64,000 bases of DNA, from the NCBI GenBank assembly GCA_036785325.1, contig JAXIVH010000030.1:2469735-2533734 (forward strand). Reading direction: 5' to 3'. The notes beneath the pieces were generated by a model that worked only from the letters and a program-made list of their open reading frames with translations, was not told the DNA's origin and made no database searches. The position numbers and the translations under genes were made by a program. Below are positions 13,471 through 27,217 of this stretch, piece by piece; position 1 is the stretch's first letter, and each line of letters opens with the position of its first letter. The stretch is from Urophycis tenuis (lineage: Eukaryota; Chordata; Actinopteri; Gadiformes; Phycidae).

Positions 13471-14506
13471 ACACACTCACAGGCCAGTTTATTAGCACGT
13501 AGACTTTGTCAAGACGAGCTGCTGCAGTTCAAACCGAGCATCAGAATCGAGTATTTCCGGAAACTGCTGATCGGCTGGGATTTTCACCACCACTCCCGGG
13601 TTTACGGAGAAAAAAAGAGAAAATATCCAGTGAGTGGCAGTTCTGAGGGCGAATCATGTCTTGTTGATGCCAGAGATCAGAGGAGAATGGCCGGACTGGT
13701 TTTGAGCTGATAGAAAGGCGACGGCAAATCAAATAAGCACCTGTTACGAGCCAGGTATGCAGAAGAACTATCTCTGCACGCACAACACGGGGAACCTGGA
13801 GGCTGAGGGGCTCCAGCAGCAGAAGAACCACACCGGGAGCCTCTTCAGTCACCTGAGAACAGGACACTGAGGCTATAATTTGCACAGGCTTGCCAAAATT
13901 GGACAATAGACGATATATAGAAGAAAAAGAAAAAAAAAACACTGCCTGGTCTGATGAGTCTCAATTTCTGCCGTGACATCGGTGGTGGTGGGGTCAGAAT
14001 TTGGCAACATGAAGGCCGGATTCATCTTGTCAACAGTTCAGGCTGGTGGTGGTGGTGGTGGTGGTGTAGGGGATCTTTTCTTGGCACACTTTGGGCCTCT
14101 TAGTACCACCTGAGAATTGCTTAAATGCCACAGCCTAGCTGGGCATTGTTGCTGACCATGGTCGTCCCTTCATGACCACAGTGTACCCATCTTCTGATGG
14201 CTCCAAATGTCACAAAGCATCGAATCATCTCAGACTGGCTTCTACAATGGGACAATGAATTCGCTGCACTCATTGTACCAATGGCCTCCGCATTCACCAG
14301 ACCCAACGGAGCACCTGTGTAGAATGTGGTGGAACGGGAGATTTTTTTTGCATCATGGATGTGCAAAAACTGCTTCACGTCAATATGGACCAAACTCTCT
14401 GAAGAATGTTTGCAGCACTTTGTTGAATCTATGCCACAAAGGATTGAGGCAGTTCAGAAAGCAAAAGTGGCTCCAACCCAATACTAATAAAGTTTATTAG
14501 GTGTGC
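13471..14506 (+). mobile_element. decayed Tc1/mariner-type transposon (Tc1-like)
   Basis: The element starts CACTCACAGGCCAGTTTATTAG and ends ATAAAGTTTATTAGGTGTG, the remains of its terminal inverted repeats. Between them, traces of a Tc1-like DDE transposase can be read in broken frames on the + strand: the helix-turn-helix part near 13530-13620, a WSDESQF-like block near 13950, the SDGSKCH/TRRSQTGFYN-like region near 14200 and the PHSPDPTEHL block near 14285. Frameshifts, stops and a missing N-terminal part show it is inactive. A (GGT)n expansion at 14041-14066 has grown inside it. Confidence 0.85.
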
Positions 14507-14534
14507 AAAATAGAGAGGCTGGTGTGTGTGTGTG

Positions 14535-14576
<42 letters not shown>

Positions 14577-15171
14577 AATACTGCATGTGTGTGTATATAT
14601 ATGCTCCCTTGTTCACCCTAAGTGTAATCATTCCTAACAAGGAGTATTCCTCCCCATCAATGTTTGACTTGCAAGGAGAACTCATTCACAACATCAATAT
14701 ACGGCTTCCCATATACAGTATGTTATGTACAAGAAGGCGACAAAGAAGAGCTGTCGCAAATGCATTTTGCCTCTTTCATATCTATTATATATATCGACTT
14801 TAACAACACCTGGCTATGAAAGACCCGCTGTTGAGATGAGTCTCTCACGTTTTCTTTGTGAGGTAATCTGTTGCTACCTGTGTGCCGCATATCGAAGCCA
14901 TGTGCAACGCTTTTGCCTGGCATGATTATAATAGATCCTGGCTTCACACTGTGTGTCTCTGTGGGCCTCATTTAAATCCAAATCGTAAAGAGGAGGCTAC
15001 TGTGCAATGTGTTGCTGGTTGTGTACGCGTTTAAGGAGTCGGCGTCTCGCATGCACAGACGGCTATTTGACATAACAAATCCCTTGATATGTATGAAGCC
15101 GGGAAGGAAATGTTCAGTGTTCTTCCTTATTAAAGGTGTGGATTAGCTCCTGCTTTGATCTCAGCCAGGGA

Positions 15172-15271
15172 AAAGTGTGTGTGTGTATATACGTATGCAC
15201 ACAAGTGTGTGCGTGTGCGTGCGTGCGCGTGCGTGCGTGCGTGCGTGCGTGCGTGTGTGTGTGTATGTAAG
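15172..15271. repeat. GT / GTGC microsatellite
   Basis: Mixed GT and GTGC units. Similar GTGC or CACG tracts recur at 17483-17541, 17611-17695 and 36012-36132. Confidence 0.93.
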
Positions 15272-15849
15272 TGCGTGTGGGTACGGAGGGGGAGTTGGGA
15301 AGTAGCATGCCTGACTGCTGGCTGACACAACACACTTTGACACAATTGAAGTGTTCAAGCGTTTTCACCCCTCCACTACACTCGTCTAATGACGATCTCC
15401 CCCCCCCCCCTATGCATTACAGGCCTGACCCCTGCGCATGCATTTTGGCAACGAAACCCCACAGAGAGACATAACGCAAATGCCATGCCGCAGCCTGGAG
15501 CGACTCCAGCGCTGAAACCCTTTTACTTGACACTGTTTTGTTTGGACAGAGAAGGAAGAGACGTTGTAAGCAGGGGGAGGGAGGAGGGGGGGGCGTAATG
15601 GGGAACATAATCTGCATAGGAACAGCACGAGAGGAATTAACATTAGGTTTGTAGTGGAGGAGTATCCCCCTGGGTCCCCTTAAGAGGCGGCGGCACACGG
15701 GGGCGTGGGGGTGGCGGGCGGGCGGGGGGGTGTGGGGGGGTGGGGGGGTACTTCCACCCCACACTTATTCAAAGTGTTAGCACAGCCTATATTGCCGCAG
15801 GCTAACGCAAAGGAGGACTCCGAGTCACAATCCATAGCGGCTGTGGCTG

Positions 15850-15881
15850 ATGATGATGATGATGATGATGATGATGACGAT
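15850..15881. repeat. GAT trinucleotide repeat
   Basis: About ten GAT units, read as an Asp run in one frame; no coding context supports it. Confidence 0.9.
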
Positions 15882-16133
15882 AAGAGTAGTCTAATTAGTG
15901 TCCGATATGGTTATGGCCGAGTATCACACGCCATTACACATTTTTACGGCTACATTAAATAGAGGTATATTGTTATCGCCGTGCCGTCGAGTGGCGAATC
16001 TCCTGGTGATTTGAACCTGCCGGCCGGGCGCCGGGAGAAGAGTCATGGGTTCGAAGGAACACACAAAGGTGTGGACGTGACTTTTACGCTGCTGTTAGGA
16101 GCCCAACAGTCACTCTCTGGTTGGATAGCGAAG

Positions 16134-16249
16134 GGCAGTGCAGTGCAGTGCAGTGAAGGTCAGGTCAGTGCAGTGCAGGTCAGTGCAGTGCAGGTCAGTG
16201 CAGTGCAGTGCAGGTCAGTGCAGTGCAGTGCAGTGCAGTGCAGTGCAGA
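16134..16249. repeat. CAGTG pentamer minisatellite with CAGGT variants
   Basis: Pentamers CAGTG and CAGGT (in GCAGTGCAGGTCAGT order) alternate, giving a 15-bp higher-order unit that then decays to pure CAGTG. Confidence 0.93.
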
Positions 16250-17619
16250 GCGCCAGGGTCACCAGGGGGGGAAATCGAGCACCACGTTGCCCACCCATGC
16301 TGGTCAGGGCTGGTCGAGAAGGTGGAAGCCCACTCAGATCTGATTTCTAAGTGACGTTGTACTGTGATAAATGTGAACAGAGTTAGTCAATTAATCTAAA
16401 AGCCAGCGCGCGACTATTTTCCGTCGGGCCCTTTTTTTTTGGTTGCTGGCAACGCCTGTTGAGGTGGAGTTTCTCTGATGCTGGCCCCCTTACAAGACAC
16501 TGTCCTGTAATGGCCGCCGCTGAAATGGGATCCCCTGGATGTATAAACCATTCCTGACTCACGACATGCTACAAAATAAAGGTATACCATCCAACAACAT
16601 TCACCACATTCAATCATCGCCTTGATAGACGTCTTGTTTAATCACACGGATGATACCAGGTTGTGATGAAGAGTAAGGCAGGCAGCTAGGTGGAGGTGAA
16701 GGTGGAGGGTGTGGGTGAGAGGGTGAGGGACGGAGCAACGGGGGCATGCCTCCACCTGCGGCGTCTCCCCGTAGAGCAGGGGGCGATCGGTGCCTAACGC
16801 AGACCGACAGGCAGATTGACATCGCCCGGCTGAGTGACAAGAGATCAGGGTGACTTTAAACTCGTCTTTCATCGGTGGCTGCGCTTGGCTCGGAGGCCGG
16901 GAGTCTCACGCACCCAACAGCGGCCGCGCCAGTTCCGCCGCAAGGCCGAAATTAATTTCCAATTGGCTCCTCGCTGTGTCCAACAACCGCGCGCGTGCAC
17001 GCGACTGTGCGCAGGCGCGCGCACACACACACACACACACACAGACAATTTGTCTGCAGTTACGCATGGCCGTGAGTCTGGAAGTCCAATCCCTTTGATA
17101 TCGACAGAGGACATCTCAAGCCGCTCCGTCGGCGGTGGAGAGAGCCAGCACACGCTGGCAGCGTCTCGTCCACGCGTGGCTGGACCTGCTGCGGCCGACC
17201 CAGGCGCCGTGGAATAGTGAGACATGTACACACGCACGCGCACGAGGAGATGGGCGAGAGAGGGAGAGGGAGAGGGTGAGGGAGAGGGAGAGAGAGAGAG
17301 AGGAGAGCCAGGGCTACCCTTACCGGCTGCCTTCGGGCGAACACCAGACTGGCTGAAGACGTGCCAACAATGAGCCGGGCCCCGGCCAACAGAACGTGAC
17401 CTGCGAGCCGGTGCCACACTAGGGATATGGTGACGGGGTCGGCATGGTTAGTCACCAAACAGATGCAGAAGCATGCAAGCACACACACACACATGCAGGC
17501 ACGCACGCACACGCACAGCACACGCACGCACGCACGCACACACAATACAATTGATCTGCGTTCCAAACTGTTTCTACAATATTAGCCATGAATGACTTTC
17601 CACACTGGCTGTGTGTGTG

Positions 17620-17651
<32 letters not shown>

Positions 17652-18959
17652 TGTGTGCGTGCGAGCGTGAGTGAGCGTGTGCGTGCGTGCGTGCGCTGTC
17701 TCCACCTGCTATGTCTGCATGTCCTACTCAAGCCAGGCTGTTTAAAATCACGCTCGAGCAAGAAGGCAGAACTAAGGGCCTTCTGCTTTCATTTCTAATT
17801 CAGAGGGGCGGCGCGTGCAGGTCGCCTCAGCCCAGAATAACACCTCGCCGTCTCTCCTGTTTAAGGACCTGCGGTGGGTAACCAACACAAACCTAAACTA
17901 TCATGATCACTTCAAGAGAGACGGGATGTTTCCTCCATAGATAAATACATGGAAGGCAAGGAGGAAGACACGGGGCATGCACATCAACAGCAGTATTTTT
18001 ATGAACACGATCGATGTGGAGCTAATCTTTATTTACATTACGCTGGCTCCTGCTTACTTCCACCTCATGGAACTCTTCGAATAATTGATGCCTCTGCATA
18101 CAAGCATGCTCAGAGTGAGAGGGAAATGCAAACGTTTCTGTCGGGGCTTTTATGTCCCCTCATTGAAATGAGGTAGCTTGTGTCGATGAGTGCAAAAATC
18201 TGTCAGGCATATTAGAAAACAACAACCTCCAACCCTCCTACATGCCCTGGCTCTTGCCCGTGTTCAAGAGACCCGCTAAATATACCATGTCATTTTGTTG
18301 GATGAAGATTATTCAGATTATACAATATTAATGTTGAATGTTACATGTAGAATTTGTTCAACAGACACGGATATACTCATTCTATATCCCAATAAAGGTA
18401 AATATGGAATAGCCTATTTGCTGACAATTTGCTTTCATATTTATTTTAATGCAGTCTGCTATTACATTAACTTAACTTAAGTTTAAGCATAAAACCATGG
18501 GCTGCTGTGCGGTTTGTGACGAAAATATCCCTGACATTTTGTCCGACTTCCCCCGATCCACAAAGTGCGGCGCGCCTATTTCCGCGCACATCTTAAAGTA
18601 GAAACGGAAGGGCTCTTAGGATGCAAATTGACACAATGCACATAAAATACACACACATTCCTATATTGCCTTTAGTACCTGCACACGAGTGCACACTTAC
18701 ACAGTGGGTGATTTCACCATCTCTAAACAGACGAGTCACGTCGCACCATAATCACTGTCTTAAAGGGGAAATTAAATATCAACGATGGAACGCGATGATC
18801 CTAAGGCCTAGAAAGGAGTAGAAAGTCTCTAATGGCTTCATGAAGGGTTTCACTTTAATGTAGTGTGGATTGTGGGTTGTAATTTGAACATGACAGGAAC
18901 AATGTCATCTGTGAAGAGGGGCGGAACTTTCTGCCCGCATAAGACAATTAAAGTTCTTG

Positions 18960-19235
18960 ACACACAGGGACAAGACATACACACAGGGACATACACACAG
19001 ACACAGGACATACACACAGACACAAGACATACACACATAGAACATACACACAGGCACAAGACATACACACATAGGACATACACACAGGCACAGGACATAC
19101 AGACAGGCACAGTACATACACACATAGGACATACACATAGGCACAAGACATACACACAGGCACAGGACATACACACAGGCACAAGACATACACACATAGG
19201 ACATACACACAGGCACAAGACATACACACAGGCTT
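18960..19235. repeat. minisatellite, units around 18-36 bp
   Basis: Units of the form CACAGGCACAAGACATACA and CACATAGGACATACA alternate. Long Cys/Val/Tyr ORFs on the minus strand are translations of this repeat. Confidence 0.93.
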
Positions 19236-19689
19236 ACATTAAAGTTGTTGGCTTCTACAAACCTCTTGGGGTGTCAATCCTCCAATTTTGACTTCACAAG
19301 GTATTTACCATCTTACTATGCAACAACAATACTACAGCACATAACATGCAAACACACGTTCTAATGCCGTATTTATGTAACTTGTTATACATTACTATTT
19401 TATACATGAAAAGCACACTGGCTGCCATTTGCAAACCCCCAAACAAACCTAAATACACAGCCTATTAATTAGTGGTGTTGTTTTGTTATTGATTTACAGA
19501 AAATGCTGTATCAACCATGCATACTGTATATGATACAAGGTGAAAGGGTGAATTAAAAAAGAAAGAAATGAAACAATAAAAGTAAATACAGCCTACAGTG
19601 CACTGAAAGAACCCGAGCATCTAAGTGAGTGAGTGAGCTGGTGGATGTGTGCTATGTGTTTGTGCGCGTGTTGTTGTCCGCTTGCGCAT

Positions 19690-19977
19690 GCATGTATGTG
19701 TGTATGTGTGTATGCGTGTATGAGTGTATGTGTGTATGTGTGTATGCGTGTATGAGTGTATGTGTGTATGTGTGTATGTGTGTATGAGTGTATGCGTGTA
19801 TGTGTGTATGCCTGTATGAGTGTATCTGTGTATGCCTGTATGCGTGTATGTGTGTATGCGTGTATGCCTGTATGAGTGCATGTGTGTATGAGTGTATGAG
19901 TGTATGCCTGTATCAGTGTATGTGTGTATGAGTGTATGTGTGTATGCCTGTATGAGTGTATGTGTGTATGTGTGTCT
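19690..19977. repeat. TGTATG-type minisatellite
   Basis: Repeats of GTGTATG with G, A or C variants at one position (TGTATGTG, TGTATGAG, TGTATGCG, TGTATGCC), about 290 bp. Confidence 0.94.
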
Positions 19978-20138
19978 CAGTTGGACACAAGTTGTCTCAT
20001 CTGCCACTCAGGGCTACATGTCAGTAGGCCTGCGACTCACTGGTCAACCTGTCATCGGTGGTTCTGACTCACCACTTAACCCTCAGGAGCAGGAACACTG
20101 TTACTTAGCACCCGCGCCCGCCCACCACCCCACCCACC

Positions 20139-20166
20139 AGGGAGAGGGAGAGGGAGAGAGAGAGAC

Positions 20167-20204
<38 letters not shown>
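20139..20204. repeat. GA-rich tract
   Basis: (GA)n with GGGA and CAGA units. Similar tracts lie at 11815-11839, 17251-17303, 32885-32945 and 46278-46310. Confidence 0.93.
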
Positions 20205-20206
<2 letters not shown>

Positions 20207-20407
20207 CGCGGAGTGAGTTTTTAAAGAGACCCTGAGGAAAGAATGCACTCCGCGCTCCAAGCTAGACAGACACCTGTTGCATTCAACTGTTCATGACAAT
20301 GGAAGCAAAAACAACAACATTCTATACAGGGTAGAGAGGGTAAAACCATGCATTACATATCAACAACATCAGTGGAGCTTGACTTAGAAGCAACAGAGTG
20401 TGTATGT

Positions 20408-21029
20408 TAGGGTTGGGCGGTATCCAAATTTTGATACCGTTAAACCTTCTCCACATTTTACCGGGGTATACGGTATTACCGTGACTAATTAAAAATCACT
20501 TAGTAGGGCTCAGACGGAGTCGCGAAAATGTCGGCTTGCGCTTATACCGGTCAGAAACAGATTGGCGGGTCGTACTGACTTAAAAAGTATATTGTGCAAA
20601 TCCTTGTTTAAATCTGAATTGAACGATGTCAAAAACTGCCCGTAGATTGCTCAAATAAAGCTAAAAAAGACATTATTTAACACGGCAATTTCTCAGTAAG
20701 CCTGCGCAAACATTCGCGGCATGGCTATCACCATAGTGACGGAGATAGTAAACAAAAGGCTATCCGTCAGTCATACAGCGTTCAACAATGCGATTGGCTA
20801 TTTTTACTGCAAGGCAGGACTTCCAGTTTCTCAACTCCGCCATCTTTGCGTTACGAACGGCCGCAATACATTTCTTTGGGAGGACTTTTTAAGTGATGTG
20901 TCTCCACCTATATAAGTGTCTCTGGCCTATATGCGCAGCGGATTTTTTTAATGACGGTAATGAAACTGATACCGTTGCTATTTTTAGATACCGCGGGATA
21001 CCTTATTACCGTATTACCGCCCAACCCTA
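20408..21029. mobile_element. hAT-like non-autonomous DNA transposon (MITE), 622 bp, with intact 8-bp target duplication
   Basis: The ends are perfect 15-bp inverted repeats, TAGGGTTGGGCGGTA, at 20408-20422 and 21015-21029. The 8-bp direct repeat GTGTATGT flanks it exactly (20400-20407 and 21030-21037). An 8-bp duplication is the hAT hallmark. The interior has further GGTAATAC/GATACCG sub-terminal motifs and no transposase; the 64-codon ORF inside is not convincing. Confidence 0.85.
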
Positions 21030-21037
21030 GTGTATGT

Positions 21038-23203
21038 GCTGATGTGGGGGGTGATCATAGGATTAGGGAGTAATGGGGCAATACTGTGTGCGAGGGGCCT
21101 GATGAACACTTCTCATTGGAAATGCCTTGGAGGCTGGGGGGGGGAGGGCACCGCAGCCCCCGCAGACATCCCTAAACGGGACTGTCCACAAGGGTGGAGA
21201 ATATGAGCGATCTCGGGTCGGAGAGCGTTTACACCCCCGGCCGGCGTTGTTGCCGAGATTATGGCTTCTGTGGAGGACGGCGACGACGCTGCACAGAAAG
21301 GAAAGCAACTGGGAGAGAACACAAGGAACCCACGAGGCGTCCATCTGTCCCCTCTGCTTCACGCGCGGCCGGAGTCATGGAACGCCACATAATAAGTCAT
21401 AGCACGACGGAGCGTCGGAAAGGAACGACCGAGTCACGGCGCTGACAAACTGAACAGAAACAAATTAGGACGGGGAATTGCCGGAACGGTGACCAGCCCG
21501 ACAGATGACAACAGGAAACCCATGGAAAATGACTGGGCTTTGACTGTTTCACAATGAGGAATAGTAGTACAAGTGTGTTCATATTTGATAACAATAAAAA
21601 AAAACGAGGACCGCTGGCAGCCATGGAAGGTATTCACTGCCCATGTGCACAAGCGTCCGCCATTTTCCCGCAATTTGCGGAGGCACGTCAGTCAGGGGCC
21701 ACGAGGGGACAGAGTTCCCAAAGAGATTCAGAGGGAATTCAAGTCACGTGTGATCATCAAATGCCGTTTGTATGCGATTCAAAGCATTAGCGCTTAGCTT
21801 AGGATTCATTCAATTCGTCTCATTTATTATTCCACTGCAAGGTCATTTCATGAGGTATTGACCTCAAACTTTGCATACTTCTCAGGGGGATGGCCTCTAC
21901 CTGCCTTTGCAAAATTGAGATTTCCATATGAATCTGCATTTTGGAAGTAAAAATATACCATATATCATATAATCTGATCAGACATGTCCGTACCGTGTGT
22001 GTACGAATTTGTGGGTAATTTGCCACCAGTGGTTAATTTTAGGAAGATTTTAGGATGTTTTTCCAAAAATATCACTGTATAGAAAAAAAAATCACTATGC
22101 GTCCAAGAGGCAAAAATGTTTAGTATGTGAAATAAAGCATGTACACCAAGTTTCAGAGTTTTGATGGCGGTGGGGCATTTAACAAATGATAGAGCCCCCT
22201 CTCGACAAATCAGGGCTAAAGGTTTTGGAGAGCTGCTTTACCTAGACACATTTGTTGCCGGCTAAAATGCAAAACTTTTTTTTTTTCGCAAAGAAGCTAT
22301 CTGTGCATGCAACCCAGTACAGCCTGAATGAAACTGCTGTTCAGTAGCTGTTGACATCCACACTCCATACACCAGAACCCACGCGTCAATGAAAGGCATT
22401 TTTCAGAACGTAATCTTTGCCGGTGCCTTGAATCCACTGATTTTTCAGTCAACCCAAAATTACTTTTATTTATCAAAAGTATAATGCAGTCCGCGGCGTT
22501 GATGGAGCCTTGCCCAGTGCATTTAAAGATTAAATGAGGTGGCGTTGCCAACGGGCTGACGGAGATATGAATTTCAGGAAAGAAGTGCGTTGCCAAGGGG
22601 TGTGTTTTAGCTCGCCCACGCCCAACACTTTGGTCTCAGAAGTGACTGCTGGCAGACGTGGCGGCTCCTCTGGGGTCCGAGTTACTGTGTCAGGTATTTC
22701 TGAACAGGAACGCGGGCCAAGCGCCTTCTTTTTTGAGGGACGGCCAAGCGACGCCGACCAAAATGTGTCTGGGAGCCCTGATCTCAATCTTCATCAACAC
22801 AACCCAAAGTAGTCCCCACTGTGCGTGGGAGGAGGGGAGCGGCGGGCTGTTTCTGAGACGGAGCCACGGGGAGCCTCCGTCCCTCTCCATCTGTGCATTA
22901 AACCTATGCAGCCTGTTGTGTCGACGAGAGCTGGCTTTTGGGGGGGGGGCCGAGCGGGGCACCGTGGCATTTCTGAAGTGAGAGCGGTTGGAGTTTAATC
23001 CGAGGGGTGCCAAATGTTTGTTTTTAATACCCGGCTGCAGAGCGGCGGTCTGGAGGCCAGATGGAAAAAGGAACACATGGAACAGGCAGCCCATGGCGCG
23101 CGAGGACACGGCGGTAGAAGGATAACGAAGGGCACGTCACCACGCAGAGAGTGGAGTTTATGGATGAGGAGTGCGCGCTCGTATGTTTGTGTGATTTGAT
23201 TTG

Positions 23204-23269
<66 letters not shown>

Positions 23270-23482
23270 AGTGTGTGTGTGTGTGCGTTTGAGTGTTTGA
23301 GTGTAAGTGGCATGGAGATAATGGCTATGACTGTGTGTTTGCCAGCGGCCACTACTGAGGGGAGTGTGAGATAAAAATTACACCAGCGCATGTATGGTAT
23401 CTCTCTAAATATTGTACACAGATATAATCATTTTTTAAATGTAATAATAATGTCAATAGTGAGACACACACACACACAGACA

Positions 23483-23529
<47 letters not shown>

Positions 23530-25309
23530 CCATCTCCACTTTGCATTGAAAGAGTCACTGTTTCGTGATCACCCTGTGTGCGCTTGCGTTTGTCAAGCAT
23601 GTACACTAATAAAGACGAATCGTGAAAATATTGCATGCATGTGCAAATCCATACTTTCTATAGACACACAAACCTACAAGGGTCATATTTCAGCCCGAGC
23701 CGGTGTCAGCAGAGGGCCTTCCATATATAAGTGTCCACCAAGGTTTCTTCTCCGACGCCATAATGGGTTGCCATGGGAATACACCACCACCATTTGTGGC
23801 ATTGGGCTGAACAAGAACCAGATACAAAGATCTCCAGATCGATCACTGTGGGCCCCTACAATACCAATTACCCCTATCGTTGAAACCACTGCCTAACGGA
23901 GAGTTGGGAGTGGGGAGTGGGGAGATCATCTCTTCAGGGGACAAACAGTTGAAATTACTCCTTCCACTAAAGACTCTCGAGAAAGAACACACATATAGTG
24001 GTGCACTGGCCTTGGCTTACTCGGAGATAAGGATGTTCGGCGATGTTCTTGGGGTTTGTGTTGTTTTTGTTGTTGTTGTTGTGAGATGGATCGGACTGGC
24101 GATCAGTGGGACTCTATGTGCATTCTGACGCAGAGGCCCAGCCCGAAAAAGCACTTGGACGCGTGACTTGCACTGTCGGGGTTTTTTTTTTTTTTTTGTC
24201 ATTCCGCCTTGTCGCCAAACACGCTGGGTCCCCAGGATTAATTCCCAGCCACAGACGGTTAATCTCATAATGAACGTGAATTCATTTTGCCAGCACGCCA
24301 TTAGCCTAATATGACAACTCCAAGCTTGAGCAGTGGCACACGGTGACAAAATCTCTCAATGAGATTCAGACGCGGTGACTGGATCCATCCAACCAGGTGT
24401 CTTCATCCACATTGTTTCATGTCTTTTCACTCACAATAACAGGCCTTGAATTGGGCTCATTTCACTGCATCAAGAGTGACTTGAGTGATACCTGCTGACA
24501 GGCGAGTGATATCCCCGCACCGCCACCGGCAGTGGCTCCTGGAGGTGTCGCAATCATCCGGATTGCATTTAATTGCCACCATTTCAGCACGTGGTAGGAT
24601 CGGCGAGATGATCTTTGGGGTATTTATTACATTTCGACTAATGACTCTGGACCGCACTGGAAGTGAAGGCAGCTTGTGGTTCGGAGTCGCCCGGTCACGT
24701 GTCGCCACACGAGTCGTAGCGGGAGATAAACGGAGAGAAGCGAGGCTGACGCGCGGTGTCAGGCCTGTGACGGAGGCCCGCCGGCTGTCACTCGTGTCAG
24801 CGGGCCGCGTCTGTCCGATACAAAGCAATGTCACTTATCTGCCGCGCCTCACGCAGGGCCTGTCGTGGGTGACGGGGGGGGGGGTCTGGGAGTCTCTGAC
24901 GGTTTCTCCAGCCGTCTGATGTCTGCGACTCAGCCGCACCGCGGGGCCAGACGCCACGAGTCGCCCGCCAGGACCACTCAGCGTCGGAGCGCCAGGGAAG
25001 GCAGATGGCGCGCTCAGGAATAGGCGGGCTCGCGCGGTTGACCAATGACAGATAGCGCCGCGTGAAGTGAAAAAAAAAAAAAAAAAAAACGCCACTGGCC
25101 ACAAATGGCGAAAGCGTTGACACACAAATTACATGGCGGCGGCAGGAGCGGTTCAATGAAAAGGAAAAACAGATTGGGCGCCATTCCAAAACACGGGCGG
25201 TCCACTCGGAGGCCGATGTGCAGGGAAGATTTGATTAGGGTTCTGTGGCACCCGAGCGGCATTGAGGTGGATCAATAGAGGCAGCTGTGTGCTGCAGAAA
25301 GACCTCCCC

Positions 25310-25342
<33 letters not shown>

Positions 25343-25855
25343 CGCATACTCTGAGCTGAGGCTGTTTCATGCACAGACGTCGACGAGCCCGACGGTCTCT
25401 TCAGACATTACAAGTCAAATTCAGAAAAGCGGAAAGACCTGCAGTGGTGTACCTGAAAAAGGAATGGGCAAGGGAAGCGTCGAGGTATTGATTTTTGTTT
25501 TGTTAGGATTGGGTTTTTTTTTTTTTGTGGGGGGGAACAGGTGGGAGGTTTGACAGGTGTCAATGAGCTTCAGCACAAAGGGTCAAAGGATCTCACTGAA
25601 TCTCAGTGAGTAACACGACTGATCGATGATTAGAGCTACTCTTGGCCTGGTAGAGATTAAATGGGTTTATTCTTAGGTTTAAATCAACCCTCTTTATTGG
25701 CATTAAAATAGCCACAATGGCAAAGAAAGCCTGAAGCATTCTGGGCATTCAACGCTTCAGCGAACTACAAGCTAACCTGACTTGTCTGGACCTGCAAATC
25801 AATGTCCACTACTAATCTCTCCTGTGTGTCTCAGAGAGCAAGGAATGTATTATTG
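21038..25855. other. noncoding stretch with possible conserved elements
   Basis: 21830-22220 resembles an old dispersed repeat (GACCTCAAACTTTGCATACTTC). 22400-22600 and 24220-24480 are repeat-free AT-rich blocks of conserved-element appearance. ORFs at 22690-23109 and 24797-25189 (minus) lack domains. Confidence 0.5.
23197..23290. repeat. GT microsatellite
   Basis: (GT)n with two interruptions. An (AC)n run follows 170 bp later at 23463-23525, so the pair could fold back. Confidence 0.94.
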
Positions 25856-26058
25856 TATGCTTTTTTTCATGCTTTATTTGACAGATATAGTATCTCTCAT
25901 ACCTCCCTGCTATACTATGGCAGTAGCGAAAAGCAGGATGGTACAAGACAGAGGGACGACGTGCAGTAAACTGACTGCGGGCCGGAATCGAACCCGCGTC
26001 GCTGCCGTGAGGGCTCGAGCCTTTCCGTACACGCTCTGCATCCCGGGCCACCGGGGGG
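25856..26058 (-). mobile_element. tRNA-derived SINE, minus strand
   Basis: On the minus strand a tRNA-like head (GGTGGCCCGGGATGCAGAGCG region) is followed by the B box GCGGGTTCGATTCCGGCCCG, a T/C-rich body and the tail TGTCAAATAAAGCATGAAAA. The tail type differs from the plus-strand SINEs, so it is a third family. Confidence 0.75.
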
Positions 26059-26663
26059 ATGTATTCTAGCGGGGCGAAAAACGTCCCTGTGTCAAATTAT
26101 TCGTCCGTTCAGCGGAACGAGTGTGGCTGAGCTCTCTCCACAGTCTCTCGCACCGCAAATCCAGAGGCCGGAGTCGGGCCCGCGTTCAGAAATGCCAGGT
26201 AATTTGTCTTCCTGGGAGGAAAAGGCAGCCGTTGGGGTTACCTTCACACAGGAAATCAATGAAAGAGGTGGTTTTATTTGATCGTAGGAGGAGAGGGAGG
26301 AACAAGGTTGAGCGAGGAGGGGGGGGGGGGGGGGAGGCGGCTGGTTAAGAAAACAAAAGGAGAATAAAAGAAGTAAAAAAATTAAAAAAAAACACCAACA
26401 GAGATGAATGGATCCCTGCTACGAGGATCATGCTGCGAGGCGACTAAAATAAATGCATCCTTGAACAGCTCTGGGCGTTCAAGGGGAGCAACATGGCACG
26501 CGGGCGCCAAAGCCAGCGGTTCCCCAACCTTCTGGTTTCCGCTTCCACGCAAACAGTTTGTTTTACTCACTCAACACCTGTTATGTCGAGGTCCCGGTCA
26601 ACCTTATCACATATCGCGATCTTCTGCGCACAAAGTGATTAGCGATGGTTTCACCTCGCGGTG

Positions 26664-27149
26664 ATGAGTCATCAGGCGACACAGGACGTCTATGGGACGA
26701 GGGCGTGGATCATCAGGTATCGATCACCTGTGTCAGCAGTCTCCCGCAACCAGCGACATGGCATCTCACCCTGGTTTGGCAAACCTCAGTGTACAGCTGA
26801 AAGCCCAGATTACCCGGCTAACCCAAAGAGCTATGGAAATCATGGGAGTCAGGCAGCATCCAACACTCCAGGCCATCTTTGACAAAACTATCATCAGACA
26901 GGCCCAGAAGATTATTTCAGACCCCACCCGTGTCCTCCACCCTGAGTACCAGCTTCTTCCCTCAGGTAGGCGCTTCAGAGTCCCCACGTGCAGGCTGAAC
27001 CGCTTTAAGAACTCCTTTGTCCCCCTGTCCATCAAAGCCTTAAATGGCGAGCTAGCCAGAGCCTAACCCCCGTAACGTTGCTTTACCGTAACATAGGACG
27101 GGTGATGTGCAATCTGTTGGTTGTTGGCAGTGCATGTACTGTAGATACC

Positions 27150-27217
<68 letters not shown>

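Larger units (their letters stand above)
14574..18950. other. noncoding stretch
   Basis: Apart from the listed tandem repeats I see no gene. 17740-18180 is repeat-free and low in simple sequence, a candidate conserved element. Confidence 0.5.
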
